The notes beneath the pieces are model-generated. The model was not told the DNA's origin. It did no database searches and was given only the letters and a program-made list of their open reading frames with translations. Made by a program: the position numbers and the translations under genes. This document shows positions 43,135 to 46,772 of a DNA stretch of 46,772 bases, in pieces; positions within the stretch are counted from its first letter, which is position 1; each line of letters starts with the position of its first letter. Source of the stretch: Phycisphaeraceae bacterium (GTDB lineage Bacteria; Planctomycetota; Phycisphaerae; Phycisphaerales; Phycisphaeraceae); NCBI GenBank assembly GCA_028277745.1, contig JANQFR010000037.1, forward strand, positions 1 to 46,772, written 5' to 3'.

Positions 43135-43148
43135 ATCACACGATTGAT
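43135..43148 (-). promoter_or_regulatory. Operator site 4 (ATCACACGATTGAT)
   Basis: Two mismatches to the palindrome ATCAATCGATTGAT. Upstream of the minus-strand prepilin/lyase/deacetylase run. On the minus strand a TTGAAT lies just before it and TCTAAA just after, possible -35 and -10 boxes with the operator between them. TATCCT next to it on the plus side mirrors sites 2 and 3. Confidence 0.6.
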
Positions 43149-43286
43149 TCAAAATATCCTACCCTTGGCCACGGCTCGCGTCAAGCTTTTTTGATCGCGG
43201 TCGTCAAATGTTCTTGCGGCGTGCGGGCGGGCGGAGGCGGAGAGAGTGGGGGAGGGAAAGAACCCTTGAACGATCCGGCCGCCTCG

Positions 43287-44405
43287 TCACCATTCCGCCA
43301 CCGATCCGTCTTCAAGCGTGAACGTCGGCGTTTCCCAGTCGCCCTCAAACACTTGGCCCGCGATGGCCTCATCGTCGAGTTCGATGCCCAGGCCCGGGCC
43401 CCGCGGCACGTCGATGTAACCGTCTTTCACCACGAACGGCCGCTTGAGGTAGCCCTCGCCAAGCGTCACGTGCTCCTGGATCAGGAAGTTGGGCGTGCAG
43501 GCGTCGACCTGCAGGCTGGCGGCGAGGCAGACCGGGCCGAGCGGGCAGTGCGGCGCGACCGCGATGTTGCGGGCCTCGGCCATGGCCGCGATCTTACGGG
43601 CCTCGAAGACCCCGCCCACGTGTGAAAGGTCGGGCTGGACGATCGCCACGGCCTGCTGCTCGATCACGTCCTGAAACTGCCAGCGGGTGAACAGCCGCTC
43701 CCCCGTAGCGATCGGGATCGACGTGCTGGCGGCGATGTCCTTGAGCGCCGCGGTGTCGCCGGGCAGCACGGGCTCTTCGATGAACAACGGGTCATATGGC
43801 TCGAGCTTCCGGGCCAGCCGCTTCGACAATGCGGGCGTAGATCGGCCGTGGAAGTCGACCGCGATGTCGATCGCATCGCCGACGATGCGGCGGGCCTCGG
43901 CGACGTGATCCGCCGCCCGCTGCATCGCCGCGGGCGACTCGATCATCCGGCAGGCCTCGATCGGCGAGAACTTGTAGGCGGTGAACTCCCGCGCCTCCAT
44001 GTGGTGCATGAAGTCTTCGATGTAATCGCCGGTCTTGCCGCCCCGGGTCCAGCCGTACATCCGGATGCGGTCGCGCACCGCGCCGCCGAGGAGCTGATGG
44101 ACCGGCGTGTCCAACGACTTGCCGAGGATGTCCCAGAGCGCGTGCTCGATGCCGCTGATCGCGCTGCTCAGGACGGGCCCGCCGCGGTAGAACGTCTGGC
44201 GGTACATCCGTTGCCAGAGGTGCTCGATCCGCCGCGGGTCTTCACCGACGAGCATGCGCTCGAATTCGCGCAACGCCGTGGCGACCGTCTGGGCCCGGCC
44301 CTCGAGCGTCGGCTCGCCGAGGCCGACAATGTCCCGGTCCGTGTGGACCTTGAGGATGAGCCAGCGGGGGCGGACGTGAATCAGCTCGAAATGGGTGATT
44401 TTCAT
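43287..44405 (-). CDS. dgoD: D-galactonate dehydratase family protein
   Basis: A 372-residue enolase-superfamily enzyme started at ATG 44405 (MKITHFELIHVRPRW), the family's normal N-terminus; the frame runs 35 codons further with no support. IDIAVDFHGRSTPALSKRLARKLEPYDPLFIEEPVLP carries the first metal Asp and the DFHGR His of galactonate dehydratases. IPIATGERLFTRWQF and VQPDLSHVGGVFEARKIA give the other metal and base positions. APHCPLGPVCLAAS and GLGIELDD finish the barrel. Predicted reaction: D-galactonate to 2-keto-3-deoxy-D-galactonate. It suits breakdown of a galactose-rich polymer. Related gluconate or L-fuconate dehydratases are possible alternatives. Confidence 0.88.
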   Translation of the reverse strand: MKITHFELIHVRPRWLILKVHTDRDIVGLGEPTLEGRAQTVATALREFERMLVGEDPRRIEHLWQRMYRQTFYRGGPVLSSAISGIEHALWDILGKSLDTPVHQLLGGAVRDRIRMYGWTRGGKTGDYIEDFMHHMEAREFTAYKFSPIEACRMIESPAAMQRAADHVAEARRIVGDAIDIAVDFHGRSTPALSKRLARKLEPYDPLFIEEPVLPGDTAALKDIAASTSIPIATGERLFTRWQFQDVIEQQAVAIVQPDLSHVGGVFEARKIAAMAEARNIAVAPHCPLGPVCLAASLQVDACTPNFLIQEHVTLGEGYLKRPFVVKDGYIDVPRGPGLGIELDDEAIAGQVFEGDWETPTFTLEDGSVAEW

Positions 44406-44487
44406 CGCCGGATTGTCTCGCGGCAGGCGCGAAGTGCAAGCGGGGAAAGCATGGATGATCAGAACGTCAACCGGCCGGTCGCCGCGA

Positions 44488-46308
44488 TCACCACGCATCG
44501 GGCAAGTCACGGCGCGACTTGCCGCCGCGCTCGCGGATGAGTTTCGCCGTCGCGTCCCGCCCCGCGCGTCGGGCGCAATCGAGCGGCGTGCCGGCGTTGG
44601 TGGGCTGGTTGATGTCGGCGCCGTAGGTCAACAACAGATCGATGATCTCGGCGCCGGCGCCGGACGCGGCCGCCACGTGCAGGGCCCGGGCGCCGTGCGA
44701 GTCGTGGTCGGCGTTGGCGTCGACGTCGGCGCCCTCGTTGAGCAGCAGATCGACGACCTGAGCCGAGCCGCCCTTGATGGCCTTGTGCAGGGGACGCTCG
44801 CCGCCGCTGTCGGCCTGGTCGACATCAGCGCCTTCCGCAAGCAGCTGCTGGACACGGTCGCTCCAGCCGAGCGAACACGCCGGGTGCAGGCCGACCGCGG
44901 CCCCGCGCTGCAGGCAGAGCCGGGCGACGTCGTGGCGCCGGTGATCGGCCGCGAGGATGAGCGCGGGGGTCGGGTCGTCGCCCCGGTCCAGGAAATCGCG
45001 CACGTCGTCGACCAGGCCGAGCCGTGCCGCGACACGGATGTTGTTGGGTTTCGCGCCGCGTTGGCGGAGAAGTTGCGCAACGTCATCGTGGCCGTGTTCA
45101 AGAGCGGCCATCAGCGCCTCACCCCGGTCGTGTTCGGAGGTGTCCGCCGTCGTCAGGCGTTCGACCTGGTCGCGGTCGCCGATCGACGCCGCGGCGAACA
45201 AATCGCGCTGAGCCGCCAACCGTTGGAGCCTCTGCATCAGATCCGCGTGTCCGGCGTGCCACGCCCAGCCGTAGGGCATGGCGTCGTAGGCCAGATCGCG
45301 CAAGGCCGGGTCGGCGCACTGATCGAGCAGCCAGCCGATCAGCCGTTCATCATTCTTATACGCCGCCATGTGCAAAGCGGTGTGGTAATGGGGCCGGGCG
45401 TTGATATCGGCGCCCCGCTCCAGCAACCACGCGGCCGCGTCGTATCGCCGGTTATTGCAGGCGTACACAAACGCTTCGTCCAGGACCTCCTGCGGGTCGT
45501 CGGTGGTGGGCTTTTCGTAAGCCTCGTCGTGAGGACGGTAGAACGCGCGATGAGCGCCGGCGCCGGGTTTCAGCTTGCCGCTGCTGTCGAACCAGCCGCG
45601 GACCCGATCGATCAGGCCGAGCCCGGCGGCGATACGCAGGTTGTCCGGCATGACCCCGTAAGACGCAAGCAGCTCGGCCGCGTCGACCGCGCCGTAAAAC
45701 AAGGCCTGCGCCAGCGGCGTGCCGCCGTCGCCCATGTTGTTCAGGTCGATCCGAGCCCCCGCGTCGAGCAACACCTTCATGACCTCCAGATGATCCAGCG
45801 TCGCGGCAAAGTGCAGCGGCGTCGCGCCTTGCGCGGCTTCGTCGCGCGTGTCGGGCGACATGCCCGCATCAAGCAACACGCGCACGATCTCGCCGCAGGC
45901 CGTGTTGGCTTTGGTCTTGCTTCCGGCCGCGTGATGGAGGAGCGAATAGTCGACCGGGCCGCGCTGCGCGGTGACCTCGGGGTGTTCGCGCAGGACCGCT
46001 CGCAGGGTATCGACCTCACCCCGGACGACAGCGTCCGCCGCGCGTTCGAAAGGCGTCTTGCGTTTCTCGTTTTCCGAGAGCCGCTCGACCTGCCGCCTGA
46101 ACTTCGGCCAGCTGGCAAAGCCGTGCTCCCGCGCGACGGCGAGTTGAGCGTGTGAAAGCCCCAGCCGCTGGGGCGGGCTCCCCGCCGCAGCGGCAATACG
46201 GCTTAGCGCAACGGCATCGCCGCGACGCGCCGCGGCAAGCAGCGACTTGGCCTTGTTGCGGTAGTGGTCGAGGTTAGGACGATCGGGCAGCGGGAGGGGG
46301 GCAGTCAT
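44488..46308 (-). CDS. Ankyrin-repeat protein
   Basis: A 606-residue protein. The N-terminus (LPDRPNLDHYRNKAKSLLAAARRGDAVALSRI...LSHAQLAVAREHGFASWPKFRRQVE) is a recurrent lead-in of bacterial ankyrin proteins. The rest is a series of about 13-15 ankyrin units, e.g. GATPLHFAATLDHLEVMKVLLDAGARID, RPLHKAIKGGSAQVVDLLLNEGADVD and ARALHVAAASGAGAEIIDLLLTYGADIN. No signal peptide or enzyme domain is seen, so a cytosolic protein-binding role is likely. An AGGAGG lies just before ATG 46308. It is 82 bp upstream of the dehydratase gene on the same strand, with no obvious functional link. Confidence 0.85.
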   Translation of the reverse strand: MTAPLPLPDRPNLDHYRNKAKSLLAAARRGDAVALSRIAAAAGSPPQRLGLSHAQLAVAREHGFASWPKFRRQVERLSENEKRKTPFERAADAVVRGEVDTLRAVLREHPEVTAQRGPVDYSLLHHAAGSKTKANTACGEIVRVLLDAGMSPDTRDEAAQGATPLHFAATLDHLEVMKVLLDAGARIDLNNMGDGGTPLAQALFYGAVDAAELLASYGVMPDNLRIAAGLGLIDRVRGWFDSSGKLKPGAGAHRAFYRPHDEAYEKPTTDDPQEVLDEAFVYACNNRRYDAAAWLLERGADINARPHYHTALHMAAYKNDERLIGWLLDQCADPALRDLAYDAMPYGWAWHAGHADLMQRLQRLAAQRDLFAAASIGDRDQVERLTTADTSEHDRGEALMAALEHGHDDVAQLLRQRGAKPNNIRVAARLGLVDDVRDFLDRGDDPTPALILAADHRRHDVARLCLQRGAAVGLHPACSLGWSDRVQQLLAEGADVDQADSGGERPLHKAIKGGSAQVVDLLLNEGADVDANADHDSHGARALHVAAASGAGAEIIDLLLTYGADINQPTNAGTPLDCARRAGRDATAKLIRERGGKSRRDLPDAW

Positions 46309-46530
46309 GACGACCTCCTTTCAGTGAAGCGCCCGCTGTCCGCGTCGTCGGGCTGAAAGAAGACCGTGCGATCGATCATCAACATGTCGAGACAAACTCA
46401 GGCGGCAATCTGCCTTCCCGCGGACACGGCGGCGTCCTGAAACGCGGTTCCGAGGATATCGCCGCCCTCCCGCCCCGGCAAGCCAAACGTTGAAACAGGC
46501 GTGTTGAGCGGCGGGGGCCCGCCCACGCTC

Positions 46531-46772
46531 TCACTCAAAGCGGATGTCGTCGAGAAAAAACGTGAGCGCCTCGCCCTGGGCCGCGGCGGACCAGAGGAAG
46601 CCGGTCTTGATCCGCGACAGGTCTTTGCCGGACAGGTCGATGGCGTATGGCTTCCACTGGTCGGTGAGCGTGAAAGCCGCGGTGTAGCCGCTTGAGTCGG
46701 GGTGCTGCGCGTCGGCGCCGAGCGTCCCGAAGCCGAAGTTGACCTTCTCACCGCCCCTGGCGCCGCGAGCGT
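46531..46772 (-). CDS. C-terminal end of a carbohydrate-binding-like beta-sandwich protein (partial)
   Basis: The frame is open from the window edge and ends with TGA at 46531-46533. It encodes VNFGFGTLGADAQHPDSSGY, TLTDQWKPYAIDLSGKDLSRIKTGFLWS and the end ALTFFLDDIRFE. The WxxYxIDL...FLDDIRF pattern is the last strands of CBM-type jelly rolls often joined to glycoside hydrolases in this phylum. The remaining protein is outside the window. The 222 bp between it and the ankyrin gene show nothing further. Confidence 0.6.
   Translation of the reverse strand, partial: ARGARGGEKVNFGFGTLGADAQHPDSSGYTAAFTLTDQWKPYAIDLSGKDLSRIKTGFLWSAAAQGEALTFFLDDIRFE

Noticed and set aside
39507..46155. Long antisense frames over the lyase and ankyrin genes (39507-41093 +, 44395-46155 +)
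   Set aside because: No family motifs or ribosome sites; the minus-strand readings have clear domains.
46398..46751. Minus-strand 117-residue frame 46398-46751
   Set aside because: A Ser/Arg/Pro-rich shadow; another minus frame gives a convincing carbohydrate-binding-like C-terminus ending at 46531.
1..46772. CRISPR arrays, tRNA or rRNA genes
   Set aside because: No regularly spaced short repeats, no cloverleaf with a T-loop GTTCRANNC context in the right place, and no rRNA-like stretches were seen.

Overview
The window looks like chromosomal DNA of a high-GC planctomycete, most likely of the Phycisphaerae type. The reasons are four secreted proteins ending in PEP-CTERM sorting signals, single prepilin-type proteins next to carbohydrate genes, a sulfatase, LacI-type regulators beside polysaccharide genes, and zinc-ribbon membrane proteins with a CxxCxYxLRG...CxECG tail. 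This placement is inference; there is no rRNA or other phylogenetic marker in the window.

Layout. 1-1.2 kb: the tail of a transposase, a methyltransferase and the first copy of a 51-bp double-hairpin repeat. 1.2-5.4 kb: a PEP-CTERM animal-type haem peroxidase and small hypothetical membrane and zinc-ribbon proteins. 5.4-12.4 kb: a xylan/xylose block with xylulokinase, a DUF427 protein, a LacI regulator with its own tandem operators, a prepilin-like protein, a GH10 xylanase and a PEP-CTERM protein. 12.4-18.1 kb: L-rhamnose isomerase, a DJ-1/PfpI protein, an unusual cyclic-nucleotide-domain/thioredoxin-reductase-like fusion and a GH130-like protein. 18.1-21.3 kb: a fusion of an EndoQ-like PHP nuclease to a UvrD helicase. 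21.4-25.2 kb: accessory DNA with an IS1-type remnant and three unrelated minus-strand genes (squalene-cyclase-like, APH kinase, NTF2-like lipoprotein) separated by related, attC-like sequences.

25.2-46.8 kb is a polysaccharide-utilisation region interrupted by an RHS toxin island. The sulfatase, the sugar-phosphate isomerase/epimerase plus NAD-dependent epimerase pair, a PEP-CTERM beta-rich protein and a minus-strand cluster (prepilin-like protein, heparinase II/III-type lyase, polysaccharide deacetylase, beta-helix protein) all have a copy of the palindrome ATCAATCGATTGAT or a two-mismatch variant upstream. The second LacI gene sits in the middle and its stop codon lies inside one copy. With D-galactonate dehydratase, L-rhamnose isomerase and a truncated L-fucose/L-arabinose-isomerase-like gene, this points to a sulfated, uronate-, deoxyhexose- or galactose-containing algal-type polysaccharide. 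The island at about 27.8-31.6 kb carries an orphan RHS toxin tail, two candidate immunity genes and a transglutaminase-like gene with a nonsense codon. It appears to have cut off the 3' part of one utilisation gene and the 5' part of an isomerase gene. The window ends with an ankyrin-repeat protein and the tail of a carbohydrate-binding-like protein.
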